From positions 62,001-126,000 of the forward strand of contig MVBO01000016.1 in the NCBI GenBank assembly GCA_002261195.1: a DNA stretch of 64,000 nucleotides, written 5' to 3'. Shown piece by piece: positions 24,434-37,550 of this stretch. The position numbers and the translations under genes are program-made. The first letter of the stretch is position 1. Each line of letters begins with the position of its first letter. The stretch comes from Bifiguratus adelaidae. Lineage: Eukaryota > Mucoromycota > Endogonomycetes > Endogonales. Below the pieces are notes generated by a model that saw only the letters and a list, made by a program, of their open reading frames with translations, was not told where the DNA came from and ran no database searches.

Positions 24434-27400
24434 ATGACGGCAGAAGTCACTGCTCCGTCATTATCTCCCTCCAACACTCCTTCAATTGATTCTCAATCAC
24501 GGCCAACGTCAAGTACGGCATCTGTACCTACAGAGACGAATACAGCTTTCTCCGAACCTGCGGTACAAGAGGGGGTCAACGGCCAAGACAAGGCGGCAAC
24601 GAGTGACGCAGCATCGAGCGCAAGTGTCAAGAAGGCCAGCGGTGCTGTAGTGTCCGGTTTGACTCAGTCATTCAGTGCCGCCGCCGCTGCATCTATTGCC
24701 AGCCAAGCCACCGAAAGAGGTTCCATGGCAGCTACAAAGCCTGTTCAGCCAGAGAACACCGAGCGCGAGAACAAGGGCAGTTCAAAGAAGAAGAAGGGCA
24801 CAAGCACGACCCCACCCGCAGGTCCTGAACCTGCGATCTCCAGCAGCGCTAACGCAAAAGTCAGTTCCGATGAGCCAACGCATGAGGCCAAGCCTGAGGT
24901 TGTTGAAAAGACCTTCATGCCGGCTCCTATTCCTGAGGTTAATGTATGGCAGACTCGCAAGGCGGTAAACAAGACGTCTTCTGCGACTGCCGACGCCTCA
25001 ACTGCTTCCGCCTCGGAGGCTGGCGCCAAGGATACCACAAACTTGTCAGAATTCTCTTCTGTGGCAGTAGTCGATTCGTCAATGTGGCCCACGCCTCAAG
25101 TCGCTGTGGAAACGGAAGAGGAGGAAAAGTTGCGGTTACGGAAAGTCAAGGAGGGTAGACCTGCACCTCCATCGACGGAGAATATCTCAGGAAAGCGTAA
25201 GTGGAGTTGACCGATCTACAGGTTTATTACTAACAGAAATGTATTCACAGCCAAGCAGAAAGAGAAGTGGATCCCTTATACTCCTGTTATCACTCACAAT
25301 ACACCCACCCCCGGAAGAGGCGACCCAACACGACCGCGCCGCCGAGATGGCGAAGGCGGTAATCGATCTGACAGACGCGGCAAGAAGGGCCCGTCGGAAG
25401 GTGGTCAGCAAGCTTCCAGCCAAAAAGGAAGTAAGAAAGGCATCCGGGAATCCAGTGGTGAACGCAAGCAATCATCTCGTGACAAACCTAGTCAGGCCGC
25501 CGAGAACATTGAAGCTCTCGTTGCTGAGCACCGAGCTCAGAGACAACATGGTTTTGATACCTCGCAGAATGCCTCCACTGAACCTGCTCAGGGATACGAC
25601 AGTACCCAATTTGGGGACGCAAACGCAAATGGTGCACAACCCCATACTTATCACCGCCACAACTCCTTGAATAACCATAACTCACACGGTAATCCTCAGT
25701 ATGGACAGCAGTACCGCCCAGCACATCGCTATAGCCAACCGTACAACAATTATGGCATGCGTAAGGGCTCGACTCCCAATTCCAATTATGGCTTTGCTTA
25801 CGGAGGCATGCCAATGATGGGCGGAATGCCCATGATGATGCCTACTATGGATCCGGAGGCTCTCTCAATCTATGTCATGCGCCAAGTGTAAGTGCTCATG
25901 AACGACATTACAGCTGGATAATTATTACTCACTCTCTTTCGATCAGTGAGTACTACTTCTCAATAGAGAACTTGTGCAAGGATATCTTCTTCAGAAACCA
26001 GATGGACTCTGAAGGTTTCGTTCCACTCACCGTCATTGTCAATTTCAATCGTATGCGTCTATTGACACAAGATTTCGCTCTGATTAAGGATGCGGTGCAT
26101 CGATCCGATTTGCTTGAAACTCGAGACGATGACAAAGAGAACAAAGGCGACAGTAAATACGCTGCGGAATCATGCAATGTCCGAAAGAAGGAAGGCTGGG
26201 AGCAATGGCTATTACCCAAAAAGGAGGTGGAGAAAACAGAAGGAGTGGTTGTTTCCGCTCGCAGTGGGCTTTTGGCCGATGCTGATGTCGAACCAGATGT
26301 CAAGAAGGCTGAAGAGACTTCTGTTGTTATGCAACCAACTGTGACGCCTAATGTCGCTGCTGACAAGCAAGAGGGGAAGAAGGACGTACAAAGCCAACCG
26401 GCTGCTGCACCAAAGATGCAATATAATTTAACGCCATCATATGCGCAAATGACGACGCACAAAACTGTTCCATCAGCACAAATCCAAAGCAGCGCTGTTT
26501 CCAAAAGTAAAAGCAGCGATTTGCAGGGTGATGATCTAGAGGACGACTTGTTTCAGTTCGATGAGGACTTGAAATCAGACAGCCAACCAGCTCGAAAGAA
26601 GAGTGTTGCGTATCCTGTGGATGAAGATGATGACGAGGACGACATCATCGACATTGATGATGATACGGTTGCGCGCATCATGATTGTTACTCAACGTCGT
26701 AAAAACGATCGTTCTCACATCTCTTTTGATCGTTCAAAGATGAACGAAGAGATCTCCGAAATGATTAATGACGGACTATATCACTACGAACGCGATCTGC
26801 AAAAGCGACGAGGTTCGGCTTCAGGAGCTGGTCGGAGAAGCGGCAACAGGGACAGTGCGCTAAGTACGACGCCTAACCGCAAGATTGATACTATCAATCA
26901 GGAAGAATTTGAACGACTGGCTGCCACTGCTGGACGTGGGCGTCAGGGAAGCTATTCTGGCCGAGTGGAGAGCGGTATCAGCTCCAAGGTTGTCCACATG
27001 GCCAACGGGTAAGACATGATGCTGCTGTCAAAGGCATGATTCTCATGAATCGATCAATACAGTGATAAGAAAATACCGAAGTTCTACCCCCTGAGAACCG
27101 ACGGTGGCGCAGACCACGACGGTGCCAAGGCAATCCCGGTCTCCGACAGCGCACATGGACCAGACAACCGTCAATACTCTGCGCAAGCAGCAGTTGGTTG
27201 GCTTCTCAGTGACCAACCATATCACTACAATCCTGATGATCTGCTGAGCACATCATACGGTTCTTCACCATTGGCAGGCGGACATATGGAAAGCTTCGCT
27301 GCTCAGATGAATGCAGGAAGTTTCGCAGGTAGTCCAAGCAGCAAAGGCATCCCTATTGGATCACAAAATGCGAACGAGGGATCGCCTCACTTATCATCTT

Positions 27401-28078
27401 CTGTTGATATGGCTCACTCTTTCCCGAATTTCCAACATCCTTCGCACGAGCTCCTCAAAGAGAACGGATTCGTTCAGCATAAGTATTACAAATACCACGC
27501 CAAGGCTTTGCGCGAACGCAAGAGGCTTGGTAGCGGTAAGAGTCAAGAGATGAACACGCTCTTCCGCTTCTGGAGCCACTTCTTGCGAGACCACTTCAAC
27601 AAGAAAATGTACAATGAGTTCAAACGCCTCACCGTTGAAGATGCAAACTGCAACTATCGTTATGGATTGGAATGTCTCTTCCGCTTCTATTCTTACGGCC
27701 TCGAAAAGAAGTTCCGAAAGGAAATCTTCGAAGATTTTGAGACGCTTACATTAACGGATTATGACAATTCGTATCTGTACGGTCTTGAGAAGTTTTGGGC
27801 TTATCTCTATTATCGTAAGGATAAGGCTAAGCGCAAGCTTGATATCGAGCCCAGGCTAAGCAAGATATTGGAGGAATTCAAGTCTTTGCAGGATTTCAAG
27901 AAGAAGGAGAAGAATATGGGTACTGATCACGGGGAGACGTACAGAGTACCACATCGCGGCAGCCTTCACGTAAGTTTCTTGACTTGCAATATTCATCATT
28001 CGTGCTTATCTGCTTTCTAAGGCCGTGGGATCACCTTCAATGGACAAAATCCATACTCCCTCAACAGCTCAAACATGA
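24434..28078 (+). CDS. La-related protein 1 (LARP1) with DM15 repeats
   Basis: A 1,141-residue RNA-binding protein; LARP1 binds the 5' cap and TOP mRNAs through DM15 and the poly(A) tail side through its La module, under TOR control. Exons are 24434-25196, 25251-25887, 25947-27008, 27063-27969 and 28022-28078, and the phases agree. The N-terminal ~250 residues are low-complexity (Ala, Ser, Thr), followed by [11 protein letters not shown] and an Arg/Gly/Asn-rich segment. The La motif spans the second intron: [19 protein letters not shown], then [14 protein letters not shown]. Acidic runs ([21 protein letters not shown]) follow. Near the C-terminus three DM15 repeats are clear, beginning [18 protein letters not shown], then [14 protein letters not shown] and [17 protein letters not shown]. 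An exon of 19 codons ends the protein. Confidence 0.93.
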
Positions 28079-28593
28079 TTTGGCGTATCAAGCGAGCGAA
28101 GAGAGTTTGCATATTCACCACTATTATACACATTACGCCATTTGATCATTCAGACTTTCCGACTCCCACACATCACAAAAAAACACACTGTCATATCGTC
28201 CTGTTATCCCACACACTCGTATATAGACGGGATACATGTCTTTGATCTTTTTCTTCTTCTTGAATTGCAGTTGTACTTTTCCCACCGAAATGGACAGGTC
28301 GCGTCATTCGATCAACACATTTGTGATCGCGTAGACCCTTGTGGCCCTGGATCGGCGGTAGCACAGAGAAACAGCAGCCTACAACTGGCGAACGTGCTAA
28401 CAGCTATCAAGGCATGCTTAAACCATTCGCCCACCGTTCTCTATGTCCTTGTCGATCCTGATCGATTTCACCCGTCTGGTACGAATAGCCAAGAAGGGAG
28501 TCTAAATGCATCAAAGTGATCAGCATGGACGCATGCGATATCTCGGGAATATTTAAGCACGACGACGATTAGAATGTTTCCCATTAACTGGAC
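28079..28593. other. Intergenic region LARP1 - acid phosphatase
   Basis: About 515 bases. An open frame at 28142-28519 has no ATG-supported protein character. This is presumably the LARP1 3' UTR and the phosphatase promoter. No clear TATA box. Confidence 0.45.
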
Positions 28594-29659
28594 ATGTACA
28601 GGGGATTGCTCGCACTGACGCTCCTCGTCTTTCCTTTGACTGCAAACGCCATCGTCTCGGGCAAATTGGTTCGATCGCATCTTCATCATTGTGTTTGAGA
28701 ATGAGGCTTACTCCAACGTGATCCATGATCCTTACTTCTCGACCGTGTACCAGGTAGTATGCGACGTGAACCATTTGATGTCCGTGCTCAATGTCGATAT
28801 GTACAGGGTCAAGGTGTTTTGGCAAATAACTACTATGCCATCGCTCATCCTTCTCAACCCAACTACATTGTAAGTTTGTCAAGCCATGCCCCTATTCGCG
28901 ATATTGATCATTTCATAACGTTTAGACGATGGTTGCCGGTTCAACCTTGGGGTAGGTAACCCTAGCCTGGCTCTGCAATGCAACCTCTGATATGCCTATT
29001 GCGCAAATAGATTCAAAGAAGATAGGAGCAAGACTGTGAACTGTACCAACGTTGTCGACCTTTTGGAAGCAAACGGTATCTCGTGGAAGGCGTATCAAGA
29101 AGCTTATCCCGAGAGCTGCAGCACTGTGTCCTCGTCCAGTACCTACTACCGCAAGCACAACCCTTTCATTTCCTTTGCTGATATCAGCGGTAACAGCATT
29201 CGCTGCGCCAAGATTGTCAATGCCAACCAATTTGCTACGGATTTGACCAACAATGCTATTCCGCAATATTCGTTTTATACACCTGATGTAAGTATGCTTG
29301 CGGCATTCTATCAAAGTACGGAGCTGAACATCGATCAATAGATCAATAACGATGGACACGACACCAACACGTCCTATGCGTCCAACTGGTTGAAGGGTTT
29401 CCTCAATGATAATCTCACCAACCCCAACTTTATCAACAACACCCTGCTTGTCTTGACCTTTGATGAAGATGACGGTACCGAAGACAACCATATCTACACG
29501 TCTTTCCTTGGTCCTGTCGTTAACCAATCCGTGGATACTGATACTACCAAGTACAACCATTACAGTTTGCTCGCCACGGTCGAGCAAAACTGGAACTTGG
29601 GCAACTTAGGCAGACACGATGCCTCTGCCACTGCTTACACTAGCTTGAAGACGCTCTAA
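28594..29659 (+). pseudogene. Secreted acid phosphatase (phosphoesterase family) with apparent frameshift
   Basis: A member of the phosphoesterase/acid phosphatase family (Pfam PF04185-like), secreted enzymes that release phosphate from organic esters. ATG 28594 begins a good signal peptide (MYRGLLALTLLVFPLTANA), but this frame stops at 28696. The conserved mature start FDRIFIIVFENEAYSNV is in another frame that is closed upstream by a TGA at 28637. No splice site can join them, because no AG lies between. A one-base excess near the GGG at about 28659-28661 would explain it. Everything downstream is intact: introns follow TVYQ, QPNYI, STLG and YTPD, and the exons carry AYPESCS, RKHNPFISF and LTFDEDDGTEDNH. 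It could be an assembly error, a strain-specific pseudogene or an unrecognised start. Confidence 0.75.
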
Positions 29660-29735
29660 GGATAAAGCTAGACTCTCTCATCCATGTTGATATCCATTGA
29701 TAGCTCAAAGATACAAGATAATGCATATTAATACA

Positions 29736-30955
29736 CTATAAAGATGGTACATCATCACTTGTTTCGCTTGTCGACGAGACAGCCCGAAGGCCAAGGTCAT
29801 AGATCTCAAATTCAACGCATCCTTTACCAGCATGAGGCGCAAACTCTACACACATGAGACGTCGCGCTTTCATGAGCTCCTCTGTCCGATGACCCCTCGC
29901 TAAGCGTATTCGGACGTTGATCGAATTCGACCAAAGGAATCCCAAGGTGGGCACCTTGCTAAGCGATGCCACAAAAGGTTCCAACTCGATGTCTGAGATG
30001 TCTGTTTCGACTGTCGGTAACCATTGCTCGTAGGCGTCTAAAATGGAAGTAGCTTCATTGTCAAGCAAAGCATCCGACACTTGATTTGAACAAACAATTG
30101 GAATGCCGTACTGTTCGCTCAATGTTCGCAATTGCACGGATATATCGCACAGTTCCTTCCGTTGACTGAGTCTGCCCTTCGTGTCTTGGTCGAAGTGTTC
30201 TCCTCGATAGAGAGCAGCGATGGAATCAATGATGACCAACTTGATTTGCTGACGTTCAATAATGATGGGTAGTTGGTAGAACACAATGTGATAGAGCGTT
30301 TCGGTGTCGACGAGATTGACGTAATGAACATGGGCACTTGGATCAAATTGCGGTGGAAAGTCGTCCTTGTAGCGTGTGAGCAATTGCGTGAGCCTTGGTA
30401 TGGGGAATTTGCCTTCCGTGTGCAGAAAGGCCACGCCGCCTCCTAATCCTCCTTTGTTTGTTGGTAATTGTGCGATACAACAGAGTTGAAGCAAAAGCTG
30501 CGTCTTGCCCGAGGAACTAGGAGTTGGCATGAGTCAAGGATCCTCATCGATGCATGCACAATCGTACCTTTCTCCGACGATCTCTGTTATCCCTCGCGTC
30601 GGTATCCCTCCCGAGAGAAGAGCGTCACAGGCTGGATCACCGGTGGAGAGGAAACGTTGCAGGTTTTGCAGTTCGGCAGCCGTCTGTCGCCGCGAGCGGA
30701 CATTGTATATAACCTCACATACAGCTGTCTCCAGTTCGCTGACTTCCAGGCTTGACAGCTTTAGTCGCTTTTGGAGCTCTAGTGAGGGTGCTTGCAGAAT
30801 CTGGCCGAGGCTTTCATAGGTTGCTACAATGCGATCAACACGTTAGTGTCCATATCATTGTGTCGGCGAGCTCGCGAGTAGCGTCACTTACACTGCTGCA
30901 ACGCTGAATGTATCCGTGGACGAACATCTAAGCGGCTTATCGTCGCCCAGTCCAT
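29736..30955 (-). CDS. XRCC3: RAD51 paralogue XRCC3
   Basis: A 366-residue RecA-fold ATPase that helps RAD51 in homologous recombination. Exons are 30955-30892, 30823-30568 and 30516-29736, all in phase. The N-terminus MDWATISRLDVRPRIH and YESLGQILQAPS form the small helical domain. DALLSGGIPTRGITEIVGE leads into the Walker A GESSSGKTQLLLQL, which is split by an intron. Walker B is KLVIIDSIAALYR. CSNQVSDAL and LGFLWSNSINVRI match the XRCC3 loop 2 region. GGLGGGVAFLHTEG is close to the human XRCC3 GGLEAGAVYICTED segment. It diverges from the dioxygenase-like gene with 67 bases between start codons. Confidence 0.9.
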
Positions 30956-31022
30956 AAGACGCGCAAAGACGCGTTAAATTACGCGACGCGTTTGGGGAAC
31001 AGTTCAAAAGGCCCTGGGGGTA

Positions 31023-32118
31023 ATGGGAGACACAGGAGGCAGGGGACTGACGGAGAAGCAACTGCAACACTTTTACAAGTACGGCTATATTGTCCTTGAT
31101 GATGGTAAGTTGAATGAGGTGTGGCCGTGGAGTCGAACACTGGTGATAACGCGGCTACCAGTTCTTTCGAGTATCGAACTAGAAGAACTTCGACAGGAAG
31201 CCAATGAGCTGGTTGATCTGGTCTATAACAATGAGAAGGATGTATTAGAGGATTGTGGTTGCATCATAGGTGCGTTTCCACTGAACATAGTGTCACCAGA
31301 CAATGCTGATACGATATCCAGAACCGACGCTGCGAATCGACTCATCAGCCAATGCAAATATCTACCAAGATTACATCAGCAATGCCGACGTGTATCAACG
31401 TCTACGGAGTCCGAATCGACCGTCAATCGTCAAACTTGTATCTAGCAAGTTAGCATTCTTTGCCGCCTCTTTGTTCCAGGGAAGAGACATTCACCTGGTA
31501 GGTTGGTTCAGTTGTCGGTTGGATGTACGCTCACATTGTACTCAGCTCAATGAGCAGTATATCATAAAACCACCCATGACGACGGTGAAGGCAGGCTTCG
31601 CGTGGCACAAGGTAAGCAATGAGAAACAACACAGTGCCTGACGGAAAGCTGACCTTGTTCGGTAGGATGCGAATTATCTGCCATTATCCTTACAACAAAT
31701 ACCCACCATTGCCTGCTGGGTGGCGTTGGATAATATGAGTTCGGTAAGATTACCTGATGTTACTCCGCTTATTAAACTAACAACATCGTCTTTGCAGGAA
31801 AATGGCAATTTGGATGTCCATCCTTTCAAGCACTCTCTTCCATTCTCAAATATTCATAGCTACGCCGATTACAAGCGGTTTTTTGGACACATGCAAACCC
31901 GAGCCGTCGCATATGAGGATGACACGAAGCTCGAACAACGATCTATCACAATGTCCGCCGGCAGCGTTCTTGTGATGTCGTCAGCCATATATCATCGCAG
32001 TGGTGGAAATAGCTCGAGAAGATATCGAAGGGCTTTCATGCCGCAATATTGCGTAGAAAGCTTACGGGATGCAACTTCAAAGAAGCTCGTGGCTATGAAT
32101 GTTCCGTGTTTTCTGTAA
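31023..32118 (+). CDS. Phytanoyl-CoA dioxygenase (PhyH)-family protein
   Basis: A 276-residue Fe(II)/2-oxoglutarate-dependent oxygenase of the PhyH superfamily. Six exons (31023-31104, 31162-31269, 31322-31497, 31546-31611, 31666-31743, 31798-32118) join in phase. The opening HFYKYGYIVLDD is the typical first strand of the fold. The iron ligands fit AWHKDANYLP (HxD) and the distal IYHRSGGNSS His; the Arg/Ser after it would hold 2-oxoglutarate. ACWVALDN and ENGNLDVHPFKHSL are the usual jelly-roll strands of this family. The substrate is unknown; members hydroxylate fatty acyl-CoAs or secondary metabolites. No peroxisomal C-terminal SKL-type signal is seen (it ends NVPCFL). Confidence 0.87.
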
Positions 32119-32170
32119 CATTAGCATGCTACAAGTATATACAAGTCTATGGATACACATTGGGATCGTT

Positions 32171-35100
32171 CTATGACAGGCAATTGCGTATATCTCGTAG
32201 GATGGACGATTCCGTTCTCATACGCTTAAAGAAGGCTTTTGGCCGCGCATACGTATCTTTTTCAGGTGTCATTGATGTCTGCGAACTTGGTTGCGGCCTT
32301 TCGAAGGAATGAAGTTCGTGCGCATTAGGTGGAAGTTCCAGAATCTGGTGGAACATGAGCATTAGAGTTGGTGCAAACATTGCGCACTTTCAACTTACCC
32401 AATGATTCAATGTTAGCAAAGCTAGCATATGAGAAAAAAGCTGACTGGCTTGCAATGTACTTTTGGAGCCTACAATGACGAGCTTACTCTTTGCCCTTGT
32501 CAAGGCTACGTTGAGACGTCTCCAGTCTCGAAGAAGATCGCCAATCTATACACCCAAGACCTTAAAAATGTGCATTCATATTGTACCAAACTCTCTCTTA
32601 CTGACTTTTCCGCTTTTGTTGGAACGCACAAGCGAGAAAATGACACATTCCTTATCACGACCTTGAAACCTATCGATCGTATGTATCTCAACGTTGCTTC
32701 GGTGATTTAGTTGCTGAGATATCAATGGCAGCTGTGCTCTATAGACTGAGATAACACCGATTTTGCTCTCAGGCACACCACAGGCCAACAGAGTCTCGAC
32801 GACCTAACATAGGGTGTTTGAGTCATGACTCAAACGATGAGCCATTGGCTTTGACTTCTTACTTGAGATAGCAGTATCGCCTCTCTTTCATTTCGCACCA
32901 ATTCACCCACTCTCGTATCGTAAGCCGGGACTCTATCGGTATCGAGAAATATCACTCGACGTCTACAGGGCGTTAAATGTCAAAGAATGACAACATGGGG
33001 ACCAAAAACCGCTAACCTTGGATCAATCACAGTCTTCAACCAGCAGCCATCTTTTGAACACGCCTCCAGTGTCGTATCAGTTCTCTGGTGTATCAGGTCC
33101 AATGCCTTCATGTCGTGTATGGCCAGTTGTTTTCGTGCAACGTCCGCAGTGCCGCACTTCATTTTGTGATCATAAATTAAGCTGTTGCAGAGGAGCATAA
33201 TGTCGGCATTCATCCGATATTGATGGGAAAGGTAAGTAATGGCGTATGGATGTGCTTCACAGAGAATCTTGAACAACGAGGAAGTCAGACCTTCTTCCCT
33301 TGCATCGACGTTGCGCACCTTGAATAAGACATTATCAATCTTCAGCATCCTAAGGTCAATCAAGGCCAAGTTCGCTTACCAGTGGTGGAAGTTGATAATG
33401 ATCACCGACCAATACGAACTTGTTGGCGTAGCGCAATGGTCCGATGCAAACGGGAAGCGTAAGTTGCGATGCCTCATCGACGATGCAATAATCGAATCGC
33501 CTCATAGTGAACAATGGACTGAAACAGTAGTCAACGCGTGATACCTGGCCTTCAGGCAATGTTCTTACTGAGTGATACCCAAGCAGGTCGTTGCAACGAC
33601 ATCGCAATTTTCATACAGATCTCGTAATTGATGGACTGACGAGGCATTTGCTTCATTCACTGTATGTGGACGCACGGCAGAGTGAATCTAATGCACACAA
33701 GACGATCAGTACCAGTGTCGTAGAAATAGACCACTCAGCCGACCTTTTCAATGTTGCCCAGTCGAAGGAAACGCACGTCAGTGGTGAGCAACTTGAGAAG
33801 AATGTTGTCCACGGCGCTGTGCGTGTACGATGTCAGGAGGACACTCTTTTTGTTTCGAACAAGCTCGATCACTAATTCGGAAATGGTGGTCGTTTTTCCA
33901 GTTCCCGGCATGCCAAGTATCAAGGTATAGTCTTGCGCTAAGATGTACCATAAGCGGACTGCAGTCGTACAGGCATCCGAAGAAACCTACCATTCAAGAC
34001 TTTGCTGATCGCCAATTTTTGATCCAGGTTTAAGCCTCTGTCATGCAACTTGTCGATGTGGTCAACTGTATCGTATTTAGGAGCGTCAAGCTCCACTATC
34101 AGCCGACGCCGCTTTGCATCTCCACCATCTACCTCCCGTTTCATCAAAGTAACCAGATTGTTCCTGATCATCGTCATGCCTGAGCTCATTTCATCCTTGT
34201 CAATCCGGAAAAGTGTTCCCTTTTCGCGGATGCGTAATGTTTCTCCGGTTTTGTTCGGTATAAAGCGTTGGTTGCTCTCGACGGAGAAGTTTTTGCTCCT
34301 TTCTGGTGGGCCACGAATACAGCGATCACCTGTAACTGTCACTGTAGTTTCTGAGATGTCTGTCACAAACCCAATGGCGAGAGCGTAGTGTCCAGCTTCG
34401 GAAGAGATAACGACCGGATCTCCGACACATATCGACGTTGCCTTCAAAACTCCGTGGTCGTCATCGCCCACCACAGACATCGAGTGATGTTTTCCGAACC
34501 GATAGGTGAAGCGTGCCACTCCAGCTGAAGGAGTGTCCATCTTAGTTTGCTCCAAAAGATTCATTTCAGCAAAGCAATTGCCGGCGGATTCGCGTTCCTT
34601 GGACGTCATGAGCCATATTTCTCGTCGATATCTCGCCATATCCCCTTCTTCCAATGTGATGAGAGAGTCCCACTTTGCGAAAAACCTGGCATGCGTTGGG
34701 GTGATGTGTGAAGTATGTTCATCGAACAGACCGCCCAGCCCACTCGTGCGGCCATCGCCTTGCTCCACAGCCTACGGAAAACAATTAAGTGTCGATGCCG
34801 AGTGCAAACATGAGGCAAAGCTACTATCTTACCTTGTGGTACACAAAGCAGGAATCCTTCACGTAACAATGTTGACAAGCATGAACATTCTTGATCATTG
34901 GCGGAAGTCGTTGTCGATTCAGAACGTAGGAGGCAATCTCGTTACGTTTCAATATCAAGCCTCGTATTTCGTCACGCACACTTGGTACTAGAATTGTGTC
35001 TCCTGATTGCAGATAGTATAGTAGACCGGAGAGGACTTCCACACCTGCAAGCCGAAAGTGTCAGCCATCGCATCAGATTAGATCTGCCTTACCGTAGCGA

Positions 35101-37007
35101 TCACCCATCAGTAACGTGTACAAGATTGTCTGGGCACGATGTGCCATAACACTCGAGCTTCGTCCAGTCTTGAACTCGAACGGCACAGTCAAGGTTCGTT
35201 GAACCACTTTAAACTTTTCTTCGCGAAGAGATATTTGTACGGAAGCGTCGATCATACCCTTTAAACCATATTGTGGCGACCATACATGTTCTTCAATGTC
35301 AAGTACTTCGGCAATGGCGGCTGTGGTATTTTGCTTTGTCTCATTCCGATGCAACATGACCTTGGCTTCTGGCTACAAAGTTGAACGAGCTTTAGTCAAG
35401 TGCATTGGGTTAATCATGCATGCTCAATCACCTTTGGGACGTGGTGCACAAATTTTGTCGACCAATCAATTAATATTGGCATCCACTCGCGTAGCTTTTC
35501 CCTGGCAACTTCTTCCGATTGGTTGATGGTATACAAGTTTTGCAAGCTTGTCCTTATAGTGCGGTCGATCTGGGCATTCAGGCCATCCTCGGAAAAGTCA
35601 CCTTGATCTAGACCATATTGAAGGATCTGGTGAAGCATTTGACCATGCACCATGGCTTCAGTGGAATCGTTCAATCTCTTCACCCTGTCTTCCAAAACCG
35701 CTTTGCGGGTGCAGTGAAATCCGTCCGCTACCATGGTAGTCGATATTAAATAGTCTGGATGCAGTATCACCAAACCTTGTTGACTATCCACGACAAATGC
35801 GTTCTCTTCAAGATTAAAATCGCCGACGATGTGTATATAATCACCTGAAATCGGTGGCCAATGTAAGCCACCAAACAAGCTATCTTAGGTGAAGAACCCA
35901 AATGCTTACCAATGGCCAACTCCATGAAGCACCAGTCATCGCGCAAGAGTACCATGGACTCTTTATGACCGTCATCCTCAAGTAAAACGCGCAAATTGAT
36001 CTGATTGAATGTCCGCTTTTGCAAGGTCGCCATCGAGGACTGCACTTCCAAGATCAGGCATCGGCGACAAGTCGGCTTTATGGCCAAAACGTCATCCTAT
36101 GGAGTTCCTTAGTATCAGCTACAACAAACGCATGAGAACTGACCTTTGCTTTACCAGTTGTCAATGTCGGGATGGGTTTGTTGTGAGCTGGAAGGTCGCC
36201 GTCGCCGTTTGCCTTCTTCTTATGTTGCAATTCGCGTTGTTCACTTTCTTGTTCCTCGAAGGCTGCATGAATTTCTGCCGACAAGGAAACATCGTCTTCC
36301 AAGTCCTGGAAGACGGCAAGTTCGACTTGGACGTCCTCAAGAGATGTGTCGAGTTGATCTCGCACTTGAGTAACGGTCGCGTGCTTTGCAGCTGCTGTGC
36401 TGTTTGGAACATTGTCGCATTCATCGGCAATTGTAGCTTTCTTCGCAGTCGGAATAGCATTAAACGCATCATTCTCATTGAACGTGGACCGTGCCGACGA
36501 CTGAAGTTCAGATCCCAGATCTTGACCCATCTCGCTTTCGATCTTGATTTTCTTCGCTGGATGTTCCGCAGCTGCAGCTGGCAAAGCATCCATATCTCCC
36601 ATGGCAGCATTTCCCTCCACCATCCGCCTTCCTCTGCTGCCGTCACCGAATACGTCTGATAGATCCTTCAGCCTTTTTTGGATTGCCTTTGTTGGTGATT
36701 GAGAAAGCGGCTCGAAGACATCGGCATTGACATCGTACTTGGATAGGAAAAAACTTTCACGTGGACTCTGACTTCTCTTGTATGCATCGCTCCCTTTGCA
36801 AGATTCATCGGGAGTACTGAGTTTATCAAGCAACATGGATGTAGCCTTTCGTTCAAAGTGTAACCGTTTTTTAGTCTTGGTATTGGTGCCGCTAAGTGCC
36901 TTTACCGCCTGCGTGGCTGAGTCAGAACGCCAAGATACAGACGGTTTGATGAAACCCGGTCTCTGTGGGCTATCCCCCGGTGGATTATTCTCCTTGTTGT
37001 TGGTCAT
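32171..37007 (-). CDS. DNA2: DNA replication nuclease/helicase DNA2
   Basis: The bifunctional nuclease and 5'-3' helicase that trims long Okazaki flaps and resects double-strand breaks. Exon 1 (37007-36144) encodes a disordered N-terminal region starting [19 protein letters not shown], with the next exon from 36096. The nuclease domain has the iron-sulphur ligands in [12 protein letters not shown] and [13 protein letters not shown] and the catalytic strands [10 protein letters not shown] and [11 protein letters not shown]. The superfamily 1 helicase has [40 protein letters not shown] and [10 protein letters not shown]-terminal motifs V and VI are [37 protein letters not shown] and [15 protein letters not shown]. 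The last exon ends at 32171, 52 bases from the dioxygenase stop. Many short introns; not every border was fixed. Confidence 0.92.
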
Positions 37008-37550
37008 TATACTGTTGAATCAGTTGCTTCTATGACTTTTGCGATGCGAAGGGTAGGAGGCAATATCATGCCGTTCGAGAAGGTTGTTTCGAATCCTGAA
37101 ACGATTGTCAAGCGTATGGCCGACGATGACACCTGTAACTGGCTTGAACTGTCGAGGCAACGTTCGCGTCAAAGCACGCGCCTGTAATATTGCCACATAT
37201 GGAAATCGCCACTCTCTCGCGCGTCTTTGCCGTATCCACGCCGAGAAAAAGCTCCATTCAGCATGTTTTGCAGTGCTATCCAGCTACTTGGGCTGGGTAG
37301 GCAATGGTCCCATGGTACTTCCATTCTTGTCTCGTGGGGTGTCGCCCCCGGTTACTTCGCCTCAAAGCATTTCCAATTTGGGTTGTTTATGCTCCTTTTG
37401 GACATTGTTCAAGACCAATGACCAATGGAACACTTCACGTTTTGCCTTCCTTCCAAACGTACTCTTCACTGAAAGATGGAACGTTTCTTGCCTTAAAGAT
37501 ATGGGGTATGCTAGCTCTGCAACAGTACATCTCATTCTCTAGAACGCAGC
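37008..37550. promoter_or_regulatory. Divergent spacer DNA2 / Cyk3-like
   Basis: A 543-bp region between two divergent start codons. I found no conserved upstream exon, and in particular no SH3-coding exon for the Cyk3-like gene. No TATA box stands out. Confidence 0.4.

Noticed and set aside
28142-28519. 125-codon open frame upstream of the phosphatase
   Set aside because: No ATG context or protein-like composition; most likely LARP1 3' UTR and promoter DNA.
28922-29587. Antisense open frame (221 codons) opposite the phosphatase
   Set aside because: Mirrors the coding exons and has no family features.
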